DNA of 64,000 bases from Eutreptiella sp. 'Long Island Sound 2002' (GCA_964036045.1 OZ038378.1:166703963-166767962); one strand, 5' to 3'; counted from the stretch's first letter, positions 46,931 to 58,099 are shown. Program-made: numbers and translations. The notes: generated by a model not told the origin, from the letters alone.

Positions 46931-46964
46931 CTTAGGCGGCCAAAACAGGTACACTTTTGTACCG
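46931..46964 (+). repeat. Left terminal inverted repeat
   Basis: Begins CTTAGGCGGCCAAAACAGG and contains an internal hairpin, GGTAC-ACTTTT-GTACC. The first 11 bases are identical to the right end read inward. Confidence 0.85.
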
Positions 46965-47537
46965 CTGTTTTTTTAAAAAAATACCGAGAAATGATGTGGG
47001 TTATTTGAGTGATTTACCCTCTTTTTTTGGCCCTGATTTTTCATGAATGTTTTTTCAGTAAAAAAAGGTACTTTTTTCATGACGTTGCAACAATTTGGGC
47101 TCTGCTGTATTACTGCGTAGTAAGGTGTCTCCATAAAGAAGGATATTGCACTATACGTCCTGCTAAGTGTAGGTTAATACGCCTTTTTCTGCAACGCATT
47201 GCGAGGCCTCGCAATACCAGGATTTGATTTTCGGTGCTTCTGCTAAAATTGAACGCATGCAGAATTCGCATATTGGTAATTACGCCAAATAACATGGTCC
47301 GTCGAATGCGAGGCCTCGCATTCCGGTTCGAAATATTCAAAAAAGGGTCACTTGCGCAAATCGAAATGCGAGGCCTCGCAATAATGTAGCATGAAACAAT
47401 AAAATGGACAGATCCACCAACTACACAGCATGTACATTCCCTTTGATGCGGCGCTACTGTATGGCCGGCCATACAGGTCCCGCCGGCATCTCTAGTTTTC
47501 ATGCTGTGGTCACCGCTGACTTCACTGCCCAACAGCA

Positions 47538-49756
47538 ATGGTCGCGCGCCGCAACTGGGTACCGCAGTTAGGATTAACAAGAGAAATGTGGGACCAGTTG
47601 ACCGTTACAAGTAACCGAGAATGTGCACGCGCGACGCAGTTGCGCGGAAAGATCGATATGCGCGTGTCGCGTGTGCAGCGCTGTGCTGGCAAGAAATTTT
47701 ATTTACCTGTAGCATTATAAGTGCCTTTTTTCTTTAATTGTTCAATTCAAATACACTTTTTCAATTTTTGAGATGATTGTTCATGCCACGGAACATTGCG
47801 CATTGAGCGCAGAGGGAGTTGGAACGGACTGTCAGGCGATTGCGAGCTTTCTGTGCAACGGAACATGGATATACCACTCCTGAATCCCTATGGGCTGCTG
47901 TTGAAAACAACAAGAGCGGAGCTGTTTTCTTTTATGATTTTGCGTGCTTGTTGCGACTGAACCGGAAGACACGGCACTCACTTCGGAGACTGAAAGGCAG
48001 ACCAGAGAGTCGAGCGGCAAATCACTTCAAGGAGAAGTTCTTTAACCTATACAAAATCTTGCGCTTGCGGTGCACACCCCAACACCAGGACGAGGACGCC
48101 CCCGGTTTTGCCTCTATCGGGCGGCAGAACAGGCGCCGGCTGCGCAGGACAGGGCTGCTTCAGCTGCGAGAGGAAACTATGAAGCAACGGTCCGCGGGAA
48201 AGATGCTTGAAACATGGCGTTGGATGGAGAACCGGCAGGTTTGCGTCTGGATCGACAATTGCTACATTAAGCAGTATGGAACGCATCCAACGATCCAGGA
48301 TCAGTCGCAAAATTGCACAGCGCTTTGCGTCGTTGAGATTCCGTGCAGGTTGCCGTACTTCAGAGGACACCCAACCATAGATGTGCTCATCGGCAGCATC
48401 GGCAATGTGGCTGCAGCGCTGGTCAGAATGAAACGGAGCTTCCGTGGGATAGTAACAGATCTGGGCCTGCTTGCGGACAGACCAGCGCCAATACCGAGCA
48501 TCAGGGCGCCGCTTGACATCGTGCGATATCCAGTACCGAATCCTGGTTGGACACCGCTGTTGCTGACTACGCATCAGGTATCCTCGTACAAGGGCCTCGT
48601 TGAGGTGTTGGACTACATTGCATCCCTGTCGAACCACACGCACCCGATTGTGCCCATCCTCGTTGATGAGAACATACACAAAAGATGCCTCAAGTTATTG
48701 TACTGCGACAGAACGCAGCGCTGGAACTGGCACGAAAAACTCAAGAGAACTCCCATCTTGTACGGCTGTTGGCATCCCTATAAATACCTTGTGACAAACG
48801 TGTGGCGGCGCTTTCATTCTCTATTTGTGTACTTCCGCTTTGGCCGCTTAGGAGTGGGGAAAACAGTAGGGTCGTACCCGAAGATGAGAGTCATGGAGAG
48901 AACTATGGCTGGCATCCTGAAGTGTTCGCCGCATTTCTTGCGGCAGTTGCGGCGGAAGTCGAACAGGTTACAGGCTGTTGCCGATCACGGTGGGACGGCG
49001 ATGGATCGACTGAAGAGTGTGGTATGTAAAGCTATGGTGAACCTTCTGCAAAACTGGTGTCCGCTTGTCCTCTACTGTGGGTTTATCGTGAGGCAATGCA
49101 ATTGGTCCGGACAACACCCAGGATCCGCCATCGACGCCCATCATGTTCTCCGACTGGTGTTCGTGCTTTTGACAGAGCTTGGCAGGGCTACAGCTGACCC
49201 ACTTGTGTATGTGAGGACCATCGGTGTCGCCTTAATGCATTGGCAGGCGTTCAACAGCGCCCTGCCCGGATTGTGCTATGGTGAAGAGTTTGGCGAAGTT
49301 ATGCTCAGTCGACTGGGGTCCATGAAAGACGGACACACCTGGGTCGTCACACCGAGCGACGTAGAAGATTTGTTCGTCCAAATATGTCCTGCCAGAATTA
49401 ACAGACGCCTCCTGGTCAGCGGTTTGTCGTCCGACATTGAAACAGAGATCCGACAGCGCTTGCACTCGTATGTTACTGACGACCGCCTGAGAATTCGGTA
49501 CTATCCCTGGCAATCGGGTAGCTCGACTATGGAGAGGCACTGGGAGGCTGATCCGGATTTTCCGTCCGACCCTTACGGCGAGCCGGACGTGGACACATAC
49601 AGGACTTTGTTGACCGATGTTTTGCGTACATTTCTGCGGCAACCCCAAAACTTCTCACCTGCTGTGCTACGGTTGATGGACAACATGGTTCCTCTGCGGT
49701 CTGATGCGCAGAGAACGAACATTTTGGACACAATCTGGGCCTTTACCGATGCATAG
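47538..49756 (+). CDS. Transposase-like protein, 704 aa, two exons
   Basis: Exon 1 (47538-47708, ATG) encodes 57 residues (MVARRNWVPQLG...). A 104-base intron (CCT|GTAGCA ... GAGCGCAG) joins it in phase to exon 2 (47813-49756). Without the intron, exon 2 would open after a TGA at 47804 with no ATG nearby. Features resembling an RNase-H-fold DDE transposase are VCVWIDNCYIKQYG (Asp205), VPILVDENIHKRCLKLLY (Asp342) and YGCWHPYKYLVTNVWRRF (His379). The last two recall the D...H-x-x-K pattern of KDZ/Plavaka-like and DUF6589-type transposases. The third acidic residue is not obvious. The N-terminus is basic. Being the larger gene between intact TIRs, it is the best transposase candidate. The superfamily is uncertain. 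Confidence 0.6.
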
Positions 49757-50030
49757 AATCGGTTTTAGGTTGATTCCCAGCTGTGTTATGTTATTGCGCG
49801 CACAACGGTGCTTTTGCTTCCTGCTTCGTGACTAGAATGCGAGCCCTCGCAATCGCCTCCTGCAAAAGTACGTTTTTGAGTAGATGTTCTTGCCTGAATG
49901 CGAGGCCTCGCAATACAAAGTAGGTAATTATAAACAAATACCTGTGTTTTCGATTTCAAGCCCTCGCAATCAAACCATAAATACATGCCGAACGACACAG
50001 TTTTTTCCCTTTTTACAGGCCTATTTCATC

Positions 50031-52613
50031 ATGGCAGAGAGCGTGACGCCAACAAAAGCGGGCAGAGCATCACCAGACACCTTGCAAGTACCGTCCACGC
50101 AGGACACGGTGCCAGAGGAGTTCCTGAGGTTCTACAAGAAGCCTTTGCAGGTGGAGGTCGACGTCACTACCCTTGGGATCGACAAGCAGAAGAAGTACGG
50201 TCAGATCCGGAAGTATCGACAGAAGCAAGTGGACGAGGTTAAGAGAAGTCTCATGGCAAACCCTCCTGAGGAGCCCGTGACCGTGACTGCATGGCAATCA
50301 CCAGGTACGTAACCGGGCCGCAGCGGCGATGTTTCATGTGCATGCTCTCAAGACCCTCTTTCCGTCCTCGGTTGATGATTGGATCGTCATTGTAAAGCAG
50401 CACTGCGTCTGTGCGCTCAAAGAGCTCCGAAACGAACGTCTTGAGAAAGGCCTCGACCCACCGCAGTGGATGCAAATTGTTAAGGTCAACCTGCTGAAGA
50501 CGGAGACGAGTTGGGCTACTCGGGTAGCAATCGCAAGTCGCAAGCAGGCCATCGATCTCGACATCTCTGCCGTGCCACCGTCGGAAGCAGCTGACAACTT
50601 TCTTATGCATTTGCGGGATTCGCCGGCTGGGCCTGACGAGTCCGCCAGGGATCACATTCACCGAACCATTCCAAAGGCCGCGAGCGGAAGTGCATGGATC
50701 CCTCCACAGGTTTCGGATGATGAACTCCAAGTATGTTGCTGTTTGGAATGCGAGGCCTCGCAATCTGCAATCTAGCAACGTACCCTCCGCCTGTGCAGTC
50801 TTATGCCGTTAAGGCCTTTGGACCCTTCTTCACGTGGGTGTACCACGCGGAGGACGCAGCTGTGCAGTCCGTGATCAATTTCAAGAACATGGACACACCA
50901 CTGACAATGAACCAGTTGAAGTTTCTGCAGAGTTTGTACGAGCCAGCCCTCCTACAACAGGTCGCCGCCGATATGTGGAGACCAAAGGTGAACATCAAGG
51001 AAATCCAGGACCGGGCCTCTACTTACCAGAAGCAGCAGTGGATCAAGTGGCATTGGGGAGCCGCTCCGGACAGCGTCATCCATCCCTCTCGAAGTATGTT
51101 CCCCTGACAGGCAAGTAGGCAAACACGCAAACATGAAGCCAAATCAGTCAATTAAAACTTTCCACACCTGTGCAGAGGCCAGTCCGGCAGAGAGGGTACC
51201 GCTGCATGACTGGGATGTCAATTGGTTTCGGATCCCTTTGGGGGCCTGGCAGTGGAAATTTGAGGCTCCGTCGCCAAAATGGGAAACGCTGAGCAAGGAG
51301 CGGTTCTGGACGGCAATGGGACACACTTTTCCAAAGCGTGGGGCATCAATGGACCTTGGCCGCCCCCGACTGGCCACGCCCTTGACGGAGGTCAAGTCTA
51401 CGGAGTCTGGAAAAGTGGATGTGCTGAACATTGAGGCTAGTGGAAAGATGGTCAAAATGTTGTGCGCCCCCTACAAAGATCCACAAGATCCCCTTAAGTT
51501 TTTGGAGGCGCTGGAAACGGACATGATTCTTCTGAATGCGAATCTGGCGGATGGTGCTGATTCTGTGAGTCCGGTTGTGATGGCGAAGTTGATCGAAAAC
51601 CCCGAAACGGTGCTGGTCATCTACGGCGAGGTGTCGCCCGCGTTTGACGCCCTGCAAACAGTTCTGGAGTCACCTGGGATTGCGGAGAACGATTACTGGT
51701 ATGAGAAAGTGCAAGTGTGTCACTGGCTACCGGGTGCGGGCAAGACGGGAAAAGGCGGAATTCAAGTGAATGCACTGGTTCTGGTGGCCGGTGTAAAGAT
51801 CAAGAAAAAGGTATGTACAACGCTTTCGGATTGCGAGGCCTCGCATTCCCTTTAACATCTCGCTACTCCTCTCCGCAGATCCCACCATACATCGGCTTGG
51901 ATCGCCGCGAACGTGATGAACCAGGGTTCATGCCCCTTGTCCTCTATACGTGGCTGGCGACGCTGATGCGGAACAGAGACCGCTCGGACAACGTCATGAT
52001 CTTCGATCGCGATGTGCACATGGCAGCGAAAGTGGCAGCTTTGGATGATCTTCCACAAGTTTGTTCTCTGCAGTTGACGAAATCAAAGCGATCGGACTGG
52101 GCACGGAGCTACCATCACGAGGTGACGCAGCGTGTGCAGGCAGGAGTAGACCAGACGAGGTTGGCACAGTGCGAGCTCTGGATCCAGTTCGGCATGCCAA
52201 TGTGGGTCGAGGACGAGAACGTGGGGTATGCCCATCTGGAAGTGTCGACTGCAGAGGAAGCAAGTCAGAAGGCCCATGCAGAAGTCGGAGACGAGGACTT
52301 GGAGGATCCGGAGGACGACGACGATGACGCGGTGCTGCTGGAACATGATCGGCGATCTCCTCGGAAGTCAACGCAGGTTCGGGCGTTCCAGGCTGGCGAT
52401 GCACATGAAGATGAGCCGGAGGCGAGCCAACCGCCGAAGCCGAAAAAGCCGAAGACCAAGGCGGCAGCAGAGCCGAAGCACACGACCCTGACGCAGCCCC
52501 AAGGGGTGAAGAGGACGCTGAGCCTTCCGGATCCGGGAACAGCAGTGGGCTCCACGGCGAGGAGCAAGATGTTGGCAGCGGGATTGAAGAAGAAGAAGAA
52601 GCCCTCCACGTAA
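50031..52613 (+). CDS. Transposon accessory protein, 781 aa, five exons; ParB-like?
   Basis: Exons 50031-50304, 50324-50730, 50799-51093, 51176-51810 and 51879-52613 total 2,346 bases, exactly 782 codons, with every junction in phase. Introns are 19, 68, 82 and 68 bases; three start GTATGT and end in CAG, and two carry the element's palindrome. The start is an ATG after a pyrimidine tract. Residues about 55-126 (KKYGQIRKYRQKQVDEVKRS, MANPPEEPVTV, then DDWIVIVKQHCVCALKEL with Gln117-His118) recall the ParB/sulfiredoxin-like fold, where a G-x-H-R-x-x-A motif follows a helix and NPP segment. The match is weak and lacks the usual Gly and Arg. The middle is unassigned. The C-terminus has an acidic run (about EDLEDPEDDDDD) and Lys/Pro-rich tails fitting nuclear and DNA contact. 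Function inferred: DNA-binding helper of transposition. Confidence 0.7.
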
Positions 52614-53538
52614 AGGCGTTGGTAGCGCTGCAGCCCTGTTCTACGAGATATGTCGTCCCGCATTGCGAGGCCTCGCATTCCCAGATTAGGCAACTTGCCA
52701 TTTCTGCTCTTTTTTTTAGAAGCATCATCTGGAGATGATGATTATACTGACCCTAAGGCAGCAGTCAGTATTGCGAGGCCTCGCATTCTTAAAGCCTCAC
52801 GTGTCGACGCACACAATGTATTTATAGTTTGTATTCTCTTTTTGCTTGTTTCTGTGTGATCCAAAGCTGTGTGTAATTGCAAGGGATTACCTTGATTCAT
52901 GTCTCGTATTGCGAGGCCTCGCAATACGAATAGGAAAATAGTATATTTTTACATCATTTCGGCAACCTCGGGCGTAAAACTTGGCTTTTTTAAGGGTGCA
53001 AAAAAAAAGGAAGGAGAGGACAACACCAAAAAGCAAGGTTTTATAGTCGAAAAACCCCCAAAATATGGTGCATTTTACAGAAAAGTGGGTAAAATGGCAA
53101 AAATTGTGAGGCCCTCGGACCCCCCCCCCAACAGCCCCCCCCCAGAGTCTTTGACAGATAGCTGAGTGGTGGGTCGCAGCGGGACCGGGTCTAGCCGCCC
53201 TTCCGGTGTTGTACTACACGGCAAGCAACCAGCCTTTATGGACGCGCCCCCCTTTCTAGGCTAGGCCGATTGCTGTAGGGCTCCCAACTTTCACAGGAGC
53301 AATGCAAGTTCGAAGGCTGGAAGCCCCAAGTGTTGATGGAGAACCACAATTGCCCCATGCCCCGTGCTGATGTCCTCCAGACCGGCGACATAATCCCATA
53401 CTCCAAGAGCTGGGCTTTTTTGGAGGAAAATCATGCATTTTTGTGGGTAATTGGGCCAAAAAATTGAGTAGTCAAATTTTGTGGTTGAAAAAAGTAGGCA
53501 AATCGGGCAAATTACCTGTACCAAATTTGCAGACATCC

Positions 53539-53571
53539 CGGTACAAAGGGTACCTATTTCGGCCGCCTAAG
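53539..53571 (-). repeat. Right terminal inverted repeat
   Basis: Read inward from 53571 it begins CTTAGGCGGCCGAAATAGG. It keeps the internal GGTAC-CCTTT-GTACC hairpin, one base shorter in the loop than the left copy. Confidence 0.85.
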
Positions 53572-53721
53572 TCTTGAGTACGGGCACATCCTGACGAGCC
53601 AGCGGACCCCCAATGCCCTTGTTTCGCCCCTTTTCACATCCACCGCCATTCTTAATTCTGCACTGATTGGCTCTGTGCAATGCAGCTCTCGGGAGGGCAC
53701 CATGTTGCACTTGAACTCTAC

Positions 53722-54169
53722 TTGAGGGAGAGGGGAGCGGCATATGAGGGAAATCAGCCAATTTGGACACTCGTGTCTGATCTGCTACTTTCGGCATCCG
53801 TATCCAACCGGGAGCTTGCTTTTGGGAATCATCGAAAAAGATCGTCACCGCCTGGCATCGCGCATTCGGAGAGGGGGGGGGCGGGGGTGGCATTACGGGC
53901 GCTCTTCTGGGCTGGCCAAGACTCTGTGGACTAAGGCAGCCCGTCCAGCTGGGCCACCACTTGGGCAAACATGTGGACCATTGGCGGCGGACTTATACCT
54001 TTCGGAGGTCCACGTAAATTAGCAGGTCTGCAGCCACAACTCCAGCGATGCAGCCCTTCACTGATTTGTGGTCCGCCGCCACGAAACTGATGGCGGTGTC
54101 CGCTTTCAAGCCGTTGGAGCGTATGGACCCCCAGTGCTCAAATCGGGTGGCGTGGATGAGCTCCATCGT
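53722..54169 (-). CDS. Tpt1/KptA-like RNA 2'-phosphotransferase fragment, copy 2
   Basis: Exon 54169-53999 has a good acceptor (GGTGTCTGCAG) and donor (AAG|GTATAAGT) and encodes TMELIHATRFEHWGSIRSNG, then CIAGVVAADLLIYVDLRK. This matches the central part of the Tpt1/KptA family (HGT...W..I...GL...SG...VLIYIDLEKA), which removes the 2'-phosphate left by tRNA splicing using NAD+. A tentative next exon (53851-53722, AVTIFFDDSQKQAPGWIRMP) joins in phase. The family's R-x-H-I-H stretch is replaced by DTAISFV and its SG-x-R arginine is absent, so activity is doubtful. Upstream exons were not found. It could be a divergent paralogue or a decaying copy. Confidence 0.5.
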
Positions 54170-54199
54170 CTGCAGACACCAGGGCAGATGAGGGCCGTG

Positions 54200-57100
54200 T
54201 GCAGGCGGGCCCGCAGCATGAGACGATGTGGGGGGGGCGCGATGGGCCGGTGACAAAGACGGTGCAGAACAATGCGACACTCATTATTTGCGCATTGTCA
54301 CAGACTGCCTCCGTTTGCCTCTGCAGTTGTGCTGATATTTATGGCCCCAACAAAATTGCCACGCTTTCAGCTCCCACGTGCCCGTGTCCCCCTTGCGCCC
54401 ACTCCATGCTAAAAGCAGACCGACGGTGACATACGGAGAAAACAGGCCGCAGTGTGCGAAATGATGCAGAACGGGCAACCATTTCAATCCCCCCCAAGGG
54501 CGCCGTGGCAGACTTCCGTTTCAGGCTTTCGCTGGGGTGCCTTGCCAATGAACGAGCCCGATCAGACCAGCAGCAGTCCTAGACTATTAATGACATAGGA
54601 CTGCAACTCGGTTGTTGTGATTGCAGACCAGGGACCAGTTTGGTCAGTTTGCTGCTGTTTTCTTGGGGTTGTGCGTGGCCTGAGGGTTTTGAGGAAAATT
54701 CTGAACCAGTTACTGCAGAAAGTGATCAGAAAAGGTCACTGAAAACCCCCGCACAGGGCCTTACAACAGGTGTCAGATTAGATGCATGCAACTGGTAAAT
54801 GGTAAAAGGCAGAGCACAGCAAAGAGCAGAAGAAGAAGAAAATTCCCTTCAGAACATCTTTCGGCCCAAGGCAAGACCAACGATATGCCCAAATGGGGCC
54901 TGTTCTATGCTCTTCAATTATCCCTCTTCCACAGACAACATTCCAGCACACGGTTTAGAAGCCCTCTGGCAGCTCTGGCGATCACAACCAGAGGCAACAG
55001 CATTCGAAGCTCCCCCCATCCAAAAACACATCTTCCAGCACGATGGCAACCACGTGTACAAACATGCATACACGCATGCATGTATAAAGATATGTGAATC
55101 CACCAGATGCACCGTATGCATGGTGTAAATACAGCATATACGCGCATACATGTAGACACATACACACATTCACACATACACATACACACACACATAAACA
55201 CATTTTCACACGTAAAAACTTGTGTGCGTGTATACCACCAAATAAGCAGTGATGCACTACACATCACGGTTGCCGAATATTTTCTGTCACTCAACCTTAC
55301 CACTGCTTGGCTTGGTTTGAATGCTTGTTGAAACTTGGCCAGATTATTTGTCATGATTCGGGTTACTATGTGTGCAGCAACAAGCGCTCCACAGAGCTTT
55401 CTAAGCCCACCATCAAAGAAGAGATTTTAAATAATACATTGATGCTGAGTGAGACGGTTTGCAGAGTAATTGATGGTAGAGTCAGCAAATGACAATTGGA
55501 GGGACCATACTGCATGTGCGATTGAAGGGTTGGTCTGTGGGCTACAGGAATTCTCCCATGCCGAAGTGGACAAAACCTGGTTCCCCAAACAACCTGTTCA
55601 TAGCGCACACTAAGATCCAGAAGCAAACTCCAGAAGCACATCCCAAACGCATCTAACCGAGCGCGTCAGGAGGAGCCAGGGGGTTGCAATGCGGAAGGCT
55701 GGGTGGATTGTCAATTGTTGGAGGAGGGATCAACAGAGGATCCTCACCAGATGCCCGCACCCCCTTTTAGAAGAGGGCTCTGCTCGTGGAACTCACCGAA
55801 ATGACTTGGACATGATCTAAACCCCACAATTTAGAACAAGTGAAAATGGTAAACCCGACCAGAATGGCGCCCATGATGTTGCTAGAATGCCATTGGGTTT
55901 CCAACCTTGGGTTCTTCACTAGATGTGCTTTCAAGCGATGGTTCATGCAAAGGTGGCTCAAACAATGTTCCCGAAGGGACATCTCTTGGGTTGAGAGTAG
56001 CCATAACCAGTAAACACAATAGGATACATTTCTTGATGCCACCCAAATGGGACAACCTATGTTGTGCTTTATCTGCCATTAAAGCCTGATACACTGTCCA
56101 AGCACTTATGGGGCACAGAAAAATCCGAGAGCAATCCGAGACCCTGGGGGAGGGGGGGGGTTACAGAAATAGGATAAAATAAAAGACTTGGTATGGCAGG
56201 GAAAGCCATGTCCCTGACGAACAGCTGGAGCTTGTCTCTTTCTCTTTTCTTTCTCTTTGTCCTGAAACAACTTATCCTTGGCCCAGTTGTGTGACAGTGT
56301 ACTTACTTATTGCTAATAAAGGACCAGGCTATCAACATACTGTGCATGGTGTGTGTAGTATGTTAAGCAACATGTGGGCACTTTGTGTTACATTTCTTGC
56401 ACTACAGACCAGCAGACAGTGTGTCTTTGGACATGCCCAAGGGTTCTAGGCATTAGGCATCTCTATGCGCCGAGCACCAAGGCGGGGTATGCGGCTCAAA
56501 CTTTTGCAGCTGTGGAGCCTCAAACAGGGACCCCGTTTTCAAAGGGCATGGGTTGTTCAATAACCCTGCTAGGCAAATCTATACACGAGTGTGCTCACAA
56601 ATGCAGGTCCATTTAGAAGGTCCTCGGGAAGTCAGCTGTTGTTGACTGCTGTTTGGCTGAATCTGAGTGTACTGTGTACCGGAACCAGTTTGCGCGCTAT
56701 GCACAAAACACTGTCTTGTATCTTGGTGTGTACTCAATCTTCCCTTCAGCAATCGGGATTGTTCGTGCCATTTTGCTTACATGTTCCCCAGCAACAAGTC
56801 AAATATTGTTAAGGAATTAGTGAAATGGCCATGTGCCTGTGCTTTTGGGGATGATGAGGACGGAGTGCCGTTTGGTTCACTGATTTCTCCATTTTATACA
56901 CCATCTGTTTGCCCTTCTTTCAGAGGGTAAGGCAGGGGTGGGGGTGATGGGTATTGGTGTTTATAGCACAAATAGCGCAACCATGACATGTTTGCTGCCC
57001 TCCATCATGCCACAAGATTCTTGAACATTCGTTTTTTCCCACCGACGTGTTGGTGAAAAAAGACACCTGGGGCCGTTTGCGGCTCTTGATAAGCTTTTCT

Positions 57101-57650
57101 GTCCTCTTTTTCTGCCACTCGTGTTCACTGGCTTCTTAAGGCTACAAACCCCCAAATGACACACCCATGCGTCACCATATGGGGCCGGGGCCTGTTTTGC
57201 AGAGGCATGCGGATTGCCAATACATGCTTTGGTACCAGCCCCAGAAGGCCTCCCACGCAGCTGTTCCCATGGCACCACCAACGGTGTGGGCTGTGTTGGG
57301 CCAAGGGCGAAATAGACATGGCCATAGATCAGTCACGATGAAATCTGGTGCCAATTTTGTTGGGGAAGGGCCGTGAGCTTGCACTGAATGCGGGGCAACT
57401 GATGACTTTTCTGGAACCCCTTGTAACGCAACCACCCCCTCAATTCGGCGAAGAAATCCCAACAATTCGGCAGGACAATTCGGCGGGCCTATTTTTTGGC
57501 GAAATGCTTCCCAGTCACCAGGATTATGGCCCTGGCCCCCCAAACACACTGTCCCTTTGGTTGCTGTGTTGTCAGAGACATGTGGAAACCCTTGTAAGCT
57601 GAAAATTTTTTTGCATCGTGCTGCTTCTATAAGACGAAAAATGACATCTG
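54200..57650. other. No firm gene; weak exon-like segments
   Basis: Protein-like plus-strand segments occur at about 54825-55070 (EEEENSLQNIFRPKARPT...), 55360-55492 and 56760-56930. A short minus-strand ORF starts with ATG at about 56079 (MADKAQHRLSHLGGIKK..., 65 aa with a hydrophobic stretch). None has a domain or a consistent exon chain. Confidence 0.25.
55141..55202 (+). repeat. CACATA-type microsatellite
   Basis: Imperfect CACATA/CACACA repeats; they cause a spurious Cys/Val-rich minus-strand frame. Confidence 0.75.
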
Positions 57651-57662
57651 CAGAGCGAAAAT

Positions 57663-57735
57663 GAGTGGTTGACTGGTTACAGTGTTGGGCTATAAGATGC
57701 TGAAAATTCGGGTGCCTAGGTTCAAACCCTGTTGA
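57663..57735 (+). other. tRNA-like SINE head
   Basis: Box A-like GGTTGACTGGTTACAGTG and box B GGTTCAAACCC are spaced as in a tRNA, but the anticodon stem does not pair. It lies just upstream of a duplicated 118-bp segment, as in a SINE body. Confidence 0.35.
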
Positions 57736-57775
57736 GGGTAAATTTGTGACCTGGACCCAGAGTCAAAGACAGGTT

Positions 57776-58099
57776 TTTGGAAGTGTCCGGGGGGTAACTT
57801 GGGGTAACTTGGTCCCACCGTTTCAGTTTGTGGCGCTTTTTTTTCATGTGCACGGGAAGGCTGTGCACTTTCTGAATATCCAAAAGGCGCCGATTGCTTC
57901 AACGACATTTTGGAAAAACGGCACCGTTTTTGGGCGGGGTCACCCAGAAAAGTGGCAAAACTTGCCCACAGTCAAATAGGGGGTTTTGGAGGTGTCGGGG
58001 GGGGGGGGGAACTTGGTCCCACCGTTTCAGTTTGTGGTGCTTTTTTTTTCATGTGCACGGGAAGACTGTGCACTTTCTGAATATCCAAAAAGCGCCGAC
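57776..58099 (+). repeat. Direct duplication of about 118 bp
   Basis: Segments 57776-57893 and 57982-58099 are over 90% alike by eye, sharing GGTCCCACCGTTTCAGTTTG and CTGTGCACTTTCTGAATATC, with about 88 bp between. The second contains a longer G run. The 3' end of the zinc-finger frame on the minus strand runs into this repeat. Confidence 0.7.

Larger units (their letters stand above)
47198..52928. repeat. Eleven dispersed palindromes, core TGCGAGGCCTCGCA
   Basis: Perfect cores start at 47200, 47307, 47367, 49899, 50749, 51832, 52664, 52772 and 52910; degenerate ones are at about 49839 and 49955. Flanks usually extend the symmetry (ATTGC...GCAAT or AATGC...GCATT); the last copy is a perfect 24-bp palindrome (52905-52928). 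Three lie upstream of the first gene, three between the genes, two inside introns of the second gene and three downstream. None is in a coding exon and I saw none outside the transposon. They look like protein-binding sites rather than simple repeats. Confidence 0.9.
46931..53571 (+). mobile_element. Complete 6,641-bp DNA transposon with TIRs and 5-bp TSD
   Basis: The ends are inverted copies (46931-46964 and 53539-53571, about 30 of 33 positions equal), starting CTTAGGCGGCC. Both are flanked by the direct repeat TCTTG (46926-46930 and 53572-53576), the target-site duplication. Inside are two plus-strand genes and eleven copies of a GC palindrome. Subterminal DNA at both ends is T/A-rich and partly similar. 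Perfect flanks, near-identical ends and intact frames suggest recent movement. A 5-bp duplication with these termini does not match the common superfamilies I know (hAT 8, Mutator 8-9, Harbinger 3, mariner 2); Transib has 5 bp but different ends. Confidence 0.85.

Noticed and set aside
47198-52928. Palindromes as a CRISPR array or rho-independent-type terminators
   Set aside because: Spacing is irregular (60 to over 2,000 bp), there are no uniform spacers, no T-runs follow consistently, and the context is a eukaryotic transposon with introns.
54914-55354. Cys/Val-rich minus-strand ORF
   Set aside because: Translation of the CACATA microsatellite.
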